Positions 7,432-16,651 of a DNA stretch of 64,000 bases are shown one piece after another. The notes under the pieces were generated by a model. That model saw only the letters and a list, made by a program, of their open reading frames with translations, searched no databases and was not told where the DNA came from. This stretch comes from Mycetocola tolaasinivorans (GTDB lineage Bacteria > Actinomycetota > Actinomycetes > Actinomycetales > Microbacteriaceae), in assembly GCF_003667565.1 (NCBI RefSeq), contig NZ_RCUX01000005.1:186001-250000 (forward strand), written 5' to 3'. A program made the translations under genes and the position numbers. Within the stretch, counting starts at the first letter, position 1. Every line of letters starts with the position of its first letter.

Positions 7432-8883
7432 TTAGGCACCCGTTCCCAGGCGTCGGGCGAGCGCGGCCTCCTCCCGCCTGGTGAGGGCTGCCGCGAGGAG
7501 CTGGCGGCGATTATCGCTGGCCTGGCCCAGCTCGAGCGCCAGGCGCGGGTGCTTGGCGATGAGGTGCTCCACGAGCTCCCGCGGTACCGACAGCGCCGAG
7601 ACCACCCCGACGGCTCGAGCGGTATCCGTTTCGGGCTGCTGGGTATAGACCCCCATACCCACCGATTCCGGCGGTGAAAGCGTGTGATAGGGGATCGCAA
7701 AGGGGCCGTCCTCGGCGGCGAGGGACACCCCTCCCTCCATGATGAAGTACAGGTTTGCGGAGGTCGCACCGCGCCGGGTGATAGTCTCACCGGTTCCGAA
7801 TCGCTCCAACCGGCTCTGCCTCTCGATCTCGGCGGTATCGGCCTCATCGCAGCGCAGGCGCCGGGCAACCCGCTCCGCGGCGGCGAACGTACGTTCAGGG
7901 GTTGTCGAAGCATCGCCTCGCTCGCCGTCGAGGCTGAGCCCGGCCCGCCGTGCAGCAAACCAGAGCCAGTCCAGAAGCACCGCGATCGTGGGCTCCTCAT
8001 CGGCCGGCCGGGCCACCGCGATGGAGACCGTGAACGATCCGGCCCCTCGGGGAACCACCTCGATCACCGTTTCCTGGATTCGCAGCGGAAGATCGCGGGC
8101 CACCCCGCGCACGAGTCGTGCCACATCGCTCGGGGCATCGGTTTTCGCAAAGGTCAGCGTGGTGGTGGCCTCATAGTACTGAGAGACCCGGGAGAGGTTG
8201 GTGAAGCTCGATCCAGCCAGGGTGGCGGTGGGAATGATGTGCGTGCCGTTTCCGGTATCGATGTGGACCGCGCGCCAGTTCACCTGCACCACCCGGCCTC
8301 GAACGGAGCCGGCATCCAACCAATCACCGAGCTTGAACGGTTGCTCAAACAGCAGGAGGAGCCCCGAGATCACCGAACCGGCGGCATTCTGCAGCGCAAG
8401 ACCAATCACGATCGAGGTCACCCCGAGTGCGGTGAACAGCCCGCCGACATCAGCGCCCCACACCCACTGGAACAGCAGCGCGAAGCACACCCCGATCACC
8501 ACGAGCTTCATGATGTCGATGAAGATCGAGGGGAGGCGCTGGCGCCAGCTGCCCGTTTCCGCCGTCGCAAACAGGGCAAAGTTCAGCATGTTGATGACCA
8601 CGAGGATCAGCACAAACCCGAGCACGGTTGCCACGATGCGTGACCAGTTGACCTCGAGGGCGAGATTGTCAATCTGCGTGATCAGGATGAGCAGTGCGGC
8701 GAGCGGCAACACAAAGTTTCGGATCAACCGAAGGATTCCCGCCGCGCGGCTCTCCCGGCGCTCCAGTACTCGCAGCAGCTCGGTGCAGATAATGAGCAGC
8801 ACGGGAAGACCGATCGTGACGATCAGGACCGGCACAAACCAGGGCTGCCGCCACGGCTCAAACACCGCTGGCCGCCATATCAA
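7432..8883 (-). CDS. MscS-family mechanosensitive channel fused to a C-terminal cyclic-nucleotide-binding-like domain
   Basis: 483 residues. About four hydrophobic segments (FVPVLIVTIGLPVLLIICTE; FVLPLAALLILITQI; ATVLGFVLILVVINMLNFAL; MKLVVIGVCFALLFQWVWG) precede the MscS pore-lining/beta region: ALGVTSIVIGLALQNAAGSV, then FEQPFKLGDWL, and VNWRAVHIDTGNGTHIIPTA near residue 205. From about residue 350 there is a cNMP-binding-like beta-roll (TGETITRRGATSANLYFIME near 370). The usual phosphate-binding cassette (GE...PRxA) is not intact: the corresponding stretch reads GMGVYTQQPETDTARAVG. The gene starts 26 bp inside the end of the upstream cyclase gene, implying translational coupling. Channels of this architecture are known as bCNG channels, and an MscS-CNBD/cyclase gene pair also occurs in mycobacteria (from memory, Rv2434c/Rv2435c). 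Confidence 0.88.
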   Translation of the reverse strand: MIWRPAVFEPWRQPWFVPVLIVTIGLPVLLIICTELLRVLERRESRAAGILRLIRNFVLPLAALLILITQIDNLALEVNWSRIVATVLGFVLILVVINMLNFALFATAETGSWRQRLPSIFIDIMKLVVIGVCFALLFQWVWGADVGGLFTALGVTSIVIGLALQNAAGSVISGLLLLFEQPFKLGDWLDAGSVRGRVVQVNWRAVHIDTGNGTHIIPTATLAGSSFTNLSRVSQYYEATTTLTFAKTDAPSDVARLVRGVARDLPLRIQETVIEVVPRGAGSFTVSIAVARPADEEPTIAVLLDWLWFAARRAGLSLDGERGDASTTPERTFAAAERVARRLRCDEADTAEIERQSRLERFGTGETITRRGATSANLYFIMEGGVSLAAEDGPFAIPYHTLSPPESVGMGVYTQQPETDTARAVGVVSALSVPRELVEHLIAKHPRLALELGQASDNRRQLLAAALTRREEAALARRLGTGA

Positions 8884-11011
8884 GCCTCCACACCTGCTGG
8901 CTACCGGCCGCGGTTTCCACCATGCCCACCGAGGTCACGGGGAACAGATCGCCGAGCCTATCCACCACCCGTTGGGAGATCAGAATCCCCGGATCTCCCG
9001 TGGTGTCCTGCAACCGGTAGGCGAGATTGACAGCCTCACCCCACATGTCGTAGACCACCGATGTGCGTCCGATTAGGCCGCTGGTGACACTTCCGCTGTC
9101 CACGCCCGCACGAAGCGCGAGGTTGGTGCCCCACTGCGAGGAGAGCCGGGAGACCAGCAGTTCGGCGGCGTGCGCAAACTCAATCACGCGGCGGGCGCTG
9201 TCGACCCGCGGGACATTGAGCCCGCAGCTGGCCAGGTATCCCTGCTTTGTGGTGCGCACACGTTCAACGCCATAGCGCTCCGCGAGGTCATCCATTCCGG
9301 TGAGGATCTCGTTCAGGGCGGCGAGAGACTGCCCCGAGTTCATCCCGGTGGCATAGTCGTCAAACCCGATAAAGTCCGCGTACACCACGGTGACATCGGA
9401 GTGATCCTCGGCAATGGCCTCGTCCCCCTGTCGGTACCTCTCGGCCACGGCCTCGGGCATGAGGGAGAGGAGCAGACGGTCACGTTCCGCACGCTCGGCA
9501 TCCAGCAGGTCGGCCTTGGTCTGAAGGCTGCGAGAGAGTTCGTTGAAGGCGCTTCCCACCTCAGCAAACTCATCACGGGTGCCGGTGTCCACCGTCACGT
9601 CGCGCTCGCCGGAGGATACCCGTCGTACCCCGCCGAGCAGCCTATTGAGCGGCCGAATGAAGACGCGAGCGAGGAGCAGCGCGATGACCGCAACGATCAG
9701 TACCAGGGCACCCGCGGAGAGCATCACTATTCGCGTAAAGACCTCGACCGGGGCGAAGGCCTCGGCCTCATCGATGCTCGCGACGACGACCCAGCGCGGG
9801 CCATTGTCAATGCGCAGCGGCGCATAGGAGCTGAGCTTCTTGATGCCGAGATAGCCGGTGGCGAGGGAGGTGCCGTTTTGGCCCTTGAGTGCCCGCTCAA
9901 CCGGGGTCGTATTGATCTCCTGCAGCAGTACGGTGCCCTTCACCTCAACAATACGCTTCGCCGTAGCGGGTGGGAGGCCGTTACTGATCGCTGCTTTTTC
10001 ATAGGTTTCTGGATGCTCGACCAGGGCTCGGGAAACACTGCGCATCAGGTGATCCTCGCCCACGAGGTATACCTCGCCGGATTTTCCGAGCCCCTGCGCC
10101 TCCCATGATTCGGCACCGGTCAGGGTGTCGTTTAGCTGCTGGATGGGTACCTGCGCGGCAAGGACCCCGGTGATCCCGCCCTCGCGCGTGCCCACCGGGG
10201 AGACGATCCACGCGGTCGGGACATCGAGTGAGGGCACGTAGCGTTCAAAGTCCGTGGTGACCACCGTATTTACCGAGTCGCTACGCAGTACCTGGGAAAC
10301 AGCCTTCGACAGGGCGGACTGATTTTCCGGCGTGTCAAACAGGTTGAGCCCAAGATCCACACCCTTGTACGCGGTGTAGACGATCTGTCCCTCGGTGTTA
10401 ATCAGCACCATATCCTCGTAGCCGAGGTTGTCGATCAGGTCCCGAAAGTACGGGTGATATCGGGCATGGGCGGCGGACCACGCGCTGCCGTCCCCGGCAT
10501 CGTTGACGGTCAGAGTCTCGTCGTAGTTGTCGATACCCGACGTATACCGCGCCTGCAGATAAACGCCGGCGTTGTTGTTGGGGAGTAGCCCAATCGCGTC
10601 ATACCGTTGCCCGCTGCGCTGCTCCAGCTGCGGAATAAAAGAAGATCGGTAGAAACTCAGCACCCGCTCGCGATCCGTCGGGTAGGGGCCTGCCTGATCG
10701 AGGTCGCGAAACCCATCATTGAAGGCGACGGAGGCCTCCGCGGTATCGCTGGTGATCGAGTTGAGGCGAACGTTGGTTTGGATCGTCTGGATGGCGTTTT
10801 CCACCTCGTTTGCCCGCAGCTCGCGAATGGTGGTGAGCTGCTTGAACGCCGCCGCATTGAGCGAATCTCGCCCGTTAGCGTAGCCGATAATTCCGGTCAC
10901 GATGATCGAGATCAGACTCACCGCGAGCAGCATTATCAGGAGCTTTGACTGGATCCCCAGCCCGCCCGCCGGCCGCCTGAACACTCGTCGAACGGTTCTA
11001 GACTCGGTCAT
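8858..11011 (-). CDS. Membrane Cache-HAMP class III nucleotide cyclase, with altered catalytic residues
   Basis: 717 residues. N-terminal helix at about 22-45; an extracellular double-Cache-like sensor domain to about residue 415; a second helix (IVMLSAGALVLIVAVIALLL); HAMP (RPLNRLLGGVRRVSSGERDV); then a class III cyclase domain from about 535 to the end. The first metal Asp is present at D546 (YADFIGF). The second metal position, 44 residues on as in canonical enzymes, is Q590 (TTKQGYLASCG), and the purine-reading Lys four residues before it is R586. The downstream Asp, Asn and Arg are kept (YDMWGEAVNLAYR). The start ATG at 11011 has AGAGGAG upstream. It overlaps the CNBD-channel gene by 26 bp, so the product is presumably meant to control that channel. 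It may be a cyclase of unusual specificity or an inactive ligand-sensing partner. Confidence 0.88.
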   Translation of the reverse strand: MTESRTVRRVFRRPAGGLGIQSKLLIMLLAVSLISIIVTGIIGYANGRDSLNAAAFKQLTTIRELRANEVENAIQTIQTNVRLNSITSDTAEASVAFNDGFRDLDQAGPYPTDRERVLSFYRSSFIPQLEQRSGQRYDAIGLLPNNNAGVYLQARYTSGIDNYDETLTVNDAGDGSAWSAAHARYHPYFRDLIDNLGYEDMVLINTEGQIVYTAYKGVDLGLNLFDTPENQSALSKAVSQVLRSDSVNTVVTTDFERYVPSLDVPTAWIVSPVGTREGGITGVLAAQVPIQQLNDTLTGAESWEAQGLGKSGEVYLVGEDHLMRSVSRALVEHPETYEKAAISNGLPPATAKRIVEVKGTVLLQEINTTPVERALKGQNGTSLATGYLGIKKLSSYAPLRIDNGPRWVVVASIDEAEAFAPVEVFTRIVMLSAGALVLIVAVIALLLARVFIRPLNRLLGGVRRVSSGERDVTVDTGTRDEFAEVGSAFNELSRSLQTKADLLDAERAERDRLLLSLMPEAVAERYRQGDEAIAEDHSDVTVVYADFIGFDDYATGMNSGQSLAALNEILTGMDDLAERYGVERVRTTKQGYLASCGLNVPRVDSARRVIEFAHAAELLVSRLSSQWGTNLALRAGVDSGSVTSGLIGRTSVVYDMWGEAVNLAYRLQDTTGDPGILISQRVVDRLGDLFPVTSVGMVETAAGSQQVWRLDMAASGV

Positions 11012-11155
11012 GGCGCTCCTCTGAAAATCGGCGATGACGATTTCGACAGAAACCGCCGGGGCGGTGTTTCGGATGCTCTCTATACCGTTATATCTGTCGG
11101 GAGAGGACGCTGTATAGATCCCCTGATCGAGGGTGCTTTTTCTCAGAGTCTCCGG

Positions 11156-13831
11156 CTATAGCCGCGGATCCACCGGCTCGGATTCCAACGCGAGTATGCC
11201 AAACACCGCCTCGTGTACGCGCCACAGCGGCTCGCGCTGCACGAACCGGGTAAGGGCCTCGATTCCGAGCGCATGCTCGCGCAGGGCGAGGGAGCGTTTG
11301 AGCCCGAGGTGGCGATCGCGCAGCCGGGAAAGCTGCCCGGGATCGGTGTAATCGGGGCCGTAAATCAGGCGCAGATACTCGCGTCCGCGCACCTTGAGGC
11401 CCGGTTGGACGAGTCCGTTCTTCTCGAACGTGGTGCCCGCATACGGCTTGACCACCATGCCCTCGCCACCCGCGGCCGTGAGTTCCAACCACCAGTCGGT
11501 GGCGGCCGAAACCGAGGCGGGGTCGGCGGCGTCCACGCGCAGGCGGCGGGTGGTACGGAACGTCACCGGATCGGCTGCCACGAGCGCATCGGCGATTTCC
11601 AGATGCCAGCCGTGATCGCGCTCATGGTGCACCGCATCGCGAGAGGCGAGTAGCTGAAACGGCGCAAACTCAACCCCGTCGAGGCCGTCGACCGGCCACA
11701 CGTATCGGCGATAGGCACGGCTGAAGTCCTCAATATGCCCGAGCCGAGATGTGGTGCGCTCGGCCTCGCCTGCCGCCTCGACCCCGCGGGCGAGGGCGAG
11801 CGCGAGGTCCGCCCCCGCGGCCCCGAGGCTCGCTCGGGCGGCCGCGGCGGTCGCGGCATAGGTGCCCCGCAGCAGATCTTCGGCCTTGAGCGACCAGGGC
11901 AGCAGCTCGCCATCCAGGAGCAGCCAGTCGGTGTCGAGGCGCTCCCAGAGACCGGCAGTTTCGGCCGCCGAACGGATCCGATCGAGCAGGGTTTCGGTGG
12001 TTTCGGCATCAAAGAAGGTGCGTCCGGTACGCGTAAAGATCGCGCCGGTAACGCCCGCGGGGGTACCCAGGAGCGTGGCGGCCGCCGCGGCATCCCGGCA
12101 CACCAGCACGTGGGCGCGCGAGCCCATGTGCTTCTCCTCGGCGATCAGATCGGTGACCCCGGCCGCGAGATACCCGGCAAACGCCTCGGTGGGATACTCC
12201 AGATATCCCGGCTCCCGGCTGGTTTCCACCGGTGCCATCGTGGCCGGCAGGGTGGGCAGCAGATTGGGGGAGAGCGCGAAGCGGCTCATCACCTCGAGCG
12301 CTCCGGCCGCATTTTCCGGGCGGATCGCCACCCGCCCGTGCAGGGCGGTTTCGATCGAGCGCCGCCCCAGGACGTCCTCGAGGCGCAGCTCATCGGCGGC
12401 GCGATCCCCGGCGGCCACCGGAACGGCTGGTTCGGGCAGCGCAGGCGCGGCCGTGGGGGTCGTCGCGGGTGTCGCTCTCGGCACGACCGCGGCGGCCACA
12501 CCCTGCCCCGCCGGCACCGGCACGTCCTCGGGATCACCGAGCGGGCGGCGCGGCTCGGCATACTGACGCTCGGCGGGTACCTGCACGAGCTCGCGTTCGG
12601 GATAGCGCAGGGCGCTCAGCTTATTGCCAAACGAACAGCCGGTATCCAGGCACAGGGTGTTGTTCACCCAGCGGGTCTCGCTCAGCGGGGTGTGACCGTA
12701 GAGCACCACCGCGGATCCCCGATAGTCGCGCTGCCAGGGCAGGCGAATGGGCAGGCCATAGTCGTCGACCTCCCCGGTGGTGTCGCCGTAGAGCGCAAAA
12801 CTGCGCACCCGACCCGAGCTGCGCCCGTGATAGGCCTCCTTGAGCCCCGCATGGGCGACCACGAGGTTTCCGTCATCGAGCACCAGGTGCGACACGAGCG
12901 AGTACAGCCAGGCCCGCACCGCCTCGGTGAACTCCGTCGGCTCGGCCGCGAGCTGGGCCAGGGTGTCACCCAGGCCGTGCGCGAGATTGACCTTCTTCCC
13001 ACCGAGCGCGCTGATCAGCGCCTGCTCGTGATTTCCCGGCACCACGAGGGCATGACCGGCGGCGTGCATACCCATGGCCAGGCGCAGCACGCCCACCGAG
13101 TCGGGGCCGCGATCCACCAGGTCGCCGAGCAGGATCACCCGGCGGCCCTCGGGGTGCACGGCATCGACGGGTCGTCCCTCCGCATCGCGCGCAATGTCGT
13201 AGCCCAGCGTGGTGAGCATCGTTTCCAGCTCACTCAGGCAGCCGTGCACGTCGCCGATAGCGTCGAACGGACCGTGCTGATCGCGCAGATCGGTGCGCAG
13301 CCGCTCCCGAACGATCACCGCGGCATCGGCCTCCTCGGGGGAGGAGAGCACGTGGACCCCGCGCAGGCCCTCGCGGCCGAGCGACTTTCGGGAGCGCCGC
13401 AGGGCGTCCCGCTGGCGGGTAATCACGGCATCCGAGTTCTGGCGATCCGGGCGGTTGCGATTGCGCTCACGACATACCGCCTCGGGCATATCCAGCACGA
13501 TGGCCACCGGCAGGACGTCGTGCGCGCGTGCCAGTTTGATCAGCGAGGCTCGCGATCCCGGCTGCACGTTGGTGGCATCCACCACGGTGAGCCGGCCCGC
13601 GGCGAGGCGCTTACCCACGATGTACTCGAGCAGGTCGAAGGCGTCGCCGCTCACCGACTGATCGTTTTCATCCCCCGAGATCAGCCCGCGGCAGAAATCG
13701 CTCGAGACAACCTCGAACGGACCAAACTTTTCGCGGCCGAAGGTCGACTTGCCCGAACCCGAGGCCCCGATCAGGAGTACCAGCGACACCTCGGGAATGC
13801 GGATCTCGACGGGGCCGATCTGCTCGCTCAT
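11156..13831 (-). CDS. pnkp: Bacterial polynucleotide kinase-phosphatase-adenylyltransferase (RNA repair)
   Basis: Three-domain RNA repair enzyme of 891 residues. The N-terminal P-loop kinase (GASGSGKST, residues 22-30) phosphorylates 5'-OH RNA ends. The central calcineurin-type 2',3'-phosphatase carries GDVHGC (about 192), GDLVDRGPDS and GNHE (about 263). The C-terminal ligase-like adenylyltransferase has the nucleotidyl lysine K567 (EEKHMGSRAH). In the known system the ligase domain works only together with Hen1, giving repair of tRNAs cut by ribotoxins, with a 2'-O-methyl mark at the healed junction. Start ATG at 13831 overlaps the hen1 stop by 4 bp. An Ala/Pro/Val-rich linker at about 425-475 separates phosphatase and ligase. 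The domain set matches the Pnkp family closely. Confidence 0.95.
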   Translation of the reverse strand: MSEQIGPVEIRIPEVSLVLLIGASGSGKSTFGREKFGPFEVVSSDFCRGLISGDENDQSVSGDAFDLLEYIVGKRLAAGRLTVVDATNVQPGSRASLIKLARAHDVLPVAIVLDMPEAVCRERNRNRPDRQNSDAVITRQRDALRRSRKSLGREGLRGVHVLSSPEEADAAVIVRERLRTDLRDQHGPFDAIGDVHGCLSELETMLTTLGYDIARDAEGRPVDAVHPEGRRVILLGDLVDRGPDSVGVLRLAMGMHAAGHALVVPGNHEQALISALGGKKVNLAHGLGDTLAQLAAEPTEFTEAVRAWLYSLVSHLVLDDGNLVVAHAGLKEAYHGRSSGRVRSFALYGDTTGEVDDYGLPIRLPWQRDYRGSAVVLYGHTPLSETRWVNNTLCLDTGCSFGNKLSALRYPERELVQVPAERQYAEPRRPLGDPEDVPVPAGQGVAAAVVPRATPATTPTAAPALPEPAVPVAAGDRAADELRLEDVLGRRSIETALHGRVAIRPENAAGALEVMSRFALSPNLLPTLPATMAPVETSREPGYLEYPTEAFAGYLAAGVTDLIAEEKHMGSRAHVLVCRDAAAAATLLGTPAGVTGAIFTRTGRTFFDAETTETLLDRIRSAAETAGLWERLDTDWLLLDGELLPWSLKAEDLLRGTYAATAAAARASLGAAGADLALALARGVEAAGEAERTTSRLGHIEDFSRAYRRYVWPVDGLDGVEFAPFQLLASRDAVHHERDHGWHLEIADALVAADPVTFRTTRRLRVDAADPASVSAATDWWLELTAAGGEGMVVKPYAGTTFEKNGLVQPGLKVRGREYLRLIYGPDYTDPGQLSRLRDRHLGLKRSLALREHALGIEALTRFVQREPLWRVHEAVFGILALESEPVDPRL

Positions 13832-15201
13832 GCTGCTCCTCGGATAAAGGTGGCCAACTGGGTGGGGGCGCCGGTCTCGGCATCCTCCGGGCCAAGACCG
13901 GAATAGGAAACGTGATAGCCGTGGGTGGCGGCCACCCGATCGGCCCAGGCGGCAAACTCACGCCTCGTCCACTCGAAGCGATGATCCGGATGCCGGAAAC
14001 CACCCGCGGAGAGCCCCGGATAGTGCACGTTGTACTCGGCATTGGGCGTGCTCACCAGCACGTGAGCGGGCCGCGCGTGGGTAAACACCGCGTGCTCCAG
14101 GCGTGGCAGGCGTTCGGGGTCGAGGTGCTCGATGACCTCCATCAGCACCATCGCGTCGGCACCGGCGAGGCGGTCGTCGCGGTACGTGAGGGAGGACTGC
14201 ACCAGCTCGAGCCGGGCACGCTGCGACTCCGGCATGCGGTCGAGCCCCAGCGCGCGTTCGGCCTGTGCCAGTACCGAGGGTGAGACATCCGCCCCGATTA
14301 CCCGGGTGAAGCGGGCATCGCGCAGCAGCACGCTCAGCAGCGCGCCCTGCCCACACCCCATATCCACCACCGTCGAGACGGGCAGCTCGCGCAGCCGTTC
14401 GAGGATGCCGTCGCGGCGCTCGCGGGCGAGGGAGACGCGCGGGGTCGGGGTACTCGTTTCCGGTTCTGCGGGGGCTGCGCCCGCATCGAGTCCGGCGTTG
14501 GCCTCGGCCACGTACTCGCCCTGATGGATCAGCGCTCGCCGCAGGATCAGCTCGCGCAGCGGATGCCCGGCCAGCCAGTCACCGCCGTGACGCAGCAGCG
14601 TCTGCGCCTCGCTCTGGTCCACCCAGTAGTGCTTTGCACCATCCAGCACCGGCAGCAGCACGTAGAGCTGGCTGAGCGCGCGCGACAGCACGGTCTCCTG
14701 CTCGAGCACGACCCGGCGAGCCGGGGCGTCACCCCAGGCGGGAATCTCGGGGTCCAGCGGTTCGATCACCTCGGTAACCCGCCACCCCAGCGGTTCGAAC
14801 AGCTCGCGGATCAGCTCGCCACCCGGCAGCGCGGGAATCTCGACGCGCAGCGGCAGCGGCACGGCGACGATATCGGCGCGGGCGGTGGAGTTGCCGGCAA
14901 TCGCGGTGGAAAACACCTGCCGCAGCGCCACCGCGAGCAGCGAGTTCGCCGCATACGGGCGATCGTTGACGTACTGCCCGAGGGTGAAGGAGTCGCGGGC
15001 AACGCCGCGGCCCCGGACCAGATCGATCGGATCCACCTCGACGAGCAGGCCCACGGTGACCCGCTCGGGCTCAAACACCGGGGTAAACACGGTGACCGTG
15101 CTGCCGTTTCTTTCTCGCCGATGCACGCGGTCGGGATGCTTGTGTAGGAGGTGGTTCAGCCCCGGGGCATGCTCGCCGGTGAGGGTGATCGACAGGTACA
15201 T
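13828..15201 (-). CDS. hen1: 3'-terminal RNA ribose 2'-O-methyltransferase Hen1
   Basis: 457 residues. The N-terminal half (about 1-240) is the bacterial Hen1 domain that binds Pnkp and activates its ligase. The C-terminal half is a SAM-dependent methyltransferase with motif I VVDMGCGQGALLSVLL at about residue 286, the acidic motif VIGADVSP, and EVIEHLDPERL, whose Glu and His belong to the metal site of Hen1 enzymes. The product 2'-O-methylates the 3' end of damaged RNA before Pnkp sealing. It is the first gene of the cassette and overlaps pnkp by ATGA. The 159-bp gap upstream is shared with the divergent ROK regulator and contains an inverted repeat, so the two promoters may influence each other. 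Confidence 0.94.
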   Translation of the reverse strand: MYLSITLTGEHAPGLNHLLHKHPDRVHRRERNGSTVTVFTPVFEPERVTVGLLVEVDPIDLVRGRGVARDSFTLGQYVNDRPYAANSLLAVALRQVFSTAIAGNSTARADIVAVPLPLRVEIPALPGGELIRELFEPLGWRVTEVIEPLDPEIPAWGDAPARRVVLEQETVLSRALSQLYVLLPVLDGAKHYWVDQSEAQTLLRHGGDWLAGHPLRELILRRALIHQGEYVAEANAGLDAGAAPAEPETSTPTPRVSLARERRDGILERLRELPVSTVVDMGCGQGALLSVLLRDARFTRVIGADVSPSVLAQAERALGLDRMPESQRARLELVQSSLTYRDDRLAGADAMVLMEVIEHLDPERLPRLEHAVFTHARPAHVLVSTPNAEYNVHYPGLSAGGFRHPDHRFEWTRREFAAWADRVAATHGYHVSYSGLGPEDAETGAPTQLATFIRGAA

Positions 15202-15278
15202 GCGGCCATTCTTGCACGCGGGGTTTTCGGGGTGGGGGAAGCGGGCAGAAATCTGCCGAGCGCGTCATCCGGCGAGAT

Positions 15279-15331
15279 ATTACCGCGACTTTCGAAGAAC
15301 CTTCCTCCAATCACGGACTAAGTGCGGTAAT
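15279..15331. promoter_or_regulatory. Inverted repeat, candidate ROK-repressor operator between hen1 and the ROK gene
   Basis: ATTACCGC (15279-15286) plus ACTT (15288-15291) is mirrored by AAGT (15320-15323) plus GCGGTAAT (15324-15331): 12-bp arms with one unpaired base in the left arm. It ends 29 bp before the ROK start codon. ROK repressors usually bind such palindromes at their own promoter. A TTTCGAAG word inside it (15290-15297) recurs upstream of the solute-binding-protein gene (19089-19096). Confidence 0.5.
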
Positions 15332-15360
15332 GTGCGAGAACGTACGCACCAGGAGGCACA

Positions 15361-16632
15361 GTGACCGCCCACCCCACATTTCCCTCGGCATCCGAGCCCC
15401 GCACTACCGCGCCGCTCGAACGGGTGGTTCCCGGGGTTCCCGCCCGCGGTCGCACGGGTTTCACCCAGGCCGTCGGATCGAGTGCCGGATCGCTGTTTCA
15501 CCTGATTCGCACCGGGCAGGCCACCTCGCGTGCCGAGCTCGCGCGCCTCGCCGGGGTGTCGGCCTCAACCGTCGCGATGCGGGTCGAAGAGCTCATCGCC
15601 GCGGGCTATCTAGAGGAAACCGGCAAGGGCGAATCCACGGGTGGGCGTAAGCCCCGCTCGCTCTCGCTGCGGGTGGGCAACCAGGTGGTGGTGGGGATCG
15701 ATCTCGGTGAGCATCACGCGTCGCTCGGGGTGCTCGATCGCCGTGCCCGCCTGATCGCCGACTCCCTGGAAACCGTCTCCCTGGTGGATGGCCCCGAGGC
15801 CGTGGTGCGTCAGCTCGTGGACCGCAGCCGCGCGCTCGTGGCCGAGGCCGGCGAGGGCCTGGAACTCACCGGCATCGCGATGGGCCTGCCCGGCCCAGTG
15901 GACTCGCGCACCGGCAAGCTCGTGGCCCCCTCGCGCATGCCCGGCTGGAACGGGGTGGCCGTCCGCGAGCTCCTCGAGGCGTATTCCGGGCTGCCCGCGC
16001 GGGTGGATAACGACGCCAACATCATGGCGCTCGGCGAGTACGTCTATCGCGGCCAGGACATCGACAACATGGTCTTCGTGAAGGCCGGCACGGGTATCGG
16101 CTGTGGCGTGATCGCGTCGGGCGAGCTGCACCGTGGGTTCCGCGGTATTGCAGGCGATATCAGCCACGTCTCTCTGAGCGATGCCGAGCCGATTCCCTGC
16201 TCCTGTGGCCGTCTCGGCTGTCTCGACGTGATCGCCAGCGGGTCCGCCATCCTGGACTCCCTGCGCGAGGAGGGCGTCGAGGTCGAGTCGATGAACGAGC
16301 TGATCGCTATTGCGCGCGATGCCCATCCACTGGCCACTCGCTACCTGCGCGATGCCGGGCGGCGCACCGGTGAGGTGCTCGCGACCATCGTCAACTTCTT
16401 CAACCCCGAGGCGCTGGTGCTGGGCGGCAAGCTCTCGCAGTCCGAGGCGTTTGTGGCCGGCGTGCGCCAGGCAATCTATACGCAGTGTCTGCCGATGGCC
16501 ACCGATTTCCTCGATGTTTCGGTGAGCGAGGTGGGCTGGCTCGGCGGCGTGCGCGGCATCGGCTGGGCCCTGCTTGAGGAGATCGTGGACCCGGCTCGGA
16601 TCGACGCCGAGCTGCGTTCCGCGGTAAGTTAG
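15361..16632 (+). CDS. ROK-family transcriptional regulator (NagC/XylR type)
   Basis: 423 residues, GTG start with AGGAGGCACA just upstream. The N-terminal winged helix (about 60-110; RAELARLAGVSASTVAMRVE) is followed by the ROK sugar-kinase-like domain: GIDLGEHHASLGVL (about 116), DNDANIMALGE (about 218), GTGIGCGVI, and the zinc motif CSCGRLGCLD (about 280). The domain set is that of sugar-responsive repressors, in which a sugar or sugar phosphate releases DNA. Its position in front of a peptidase/ABC importer/ROK kinase series on the same strand suggests it is the local regulator. The operator candidates lie in its own promoter region and upstream of mlrC. Confidence 0.88.
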   Translation: MTAHPTFPSASEPRTTAPLERVVPGVPARGRTGFTQAVGSSAGSLFHLIRTGQATSRAELARLAGVSASTVAMRVEELIAAGYLEETGKGESTGGRKPRSLSLRVGNQVVVGIDLGEHHASLGVLDRRARLIADSLETVSLVDGPEAVVRQLVDRSRALVAEAGEGLELTGIAMGLPGPVDSRTGKLVAPSRMPGWNGVAVRELLEAYSGLPARVDNDANIMALGEYVYRGQDIDNMVFVKAGTGIGCGVIASGELHRGFRGIAGDISHVSLSDAEPIPCSCGRLGCLDVIASGSAILDSLREEGVEVESMNELIAIARDAHPLATRYLRDAGRRTGEVLATIVNFFNPEALVLGGKLSQSEAFVAGVRQAIYTQCLPMATDFLDVSVSEVGWLGGVRGIGWALLEEIVDPARIDAELRSAVS

Positions 16633-16651
16633 CGCGGAATCGAACTAAGTT

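Noticed and set aside
11735..13906. 723-codon open frame on the plus strand opposite pnkp
   Set aside because: Antisense shadow of a GC-rich gene; the minus strand encodes a complete Pnkp with all motifs, and the plus reading shows only low-complexity Arg/Gly/His text.
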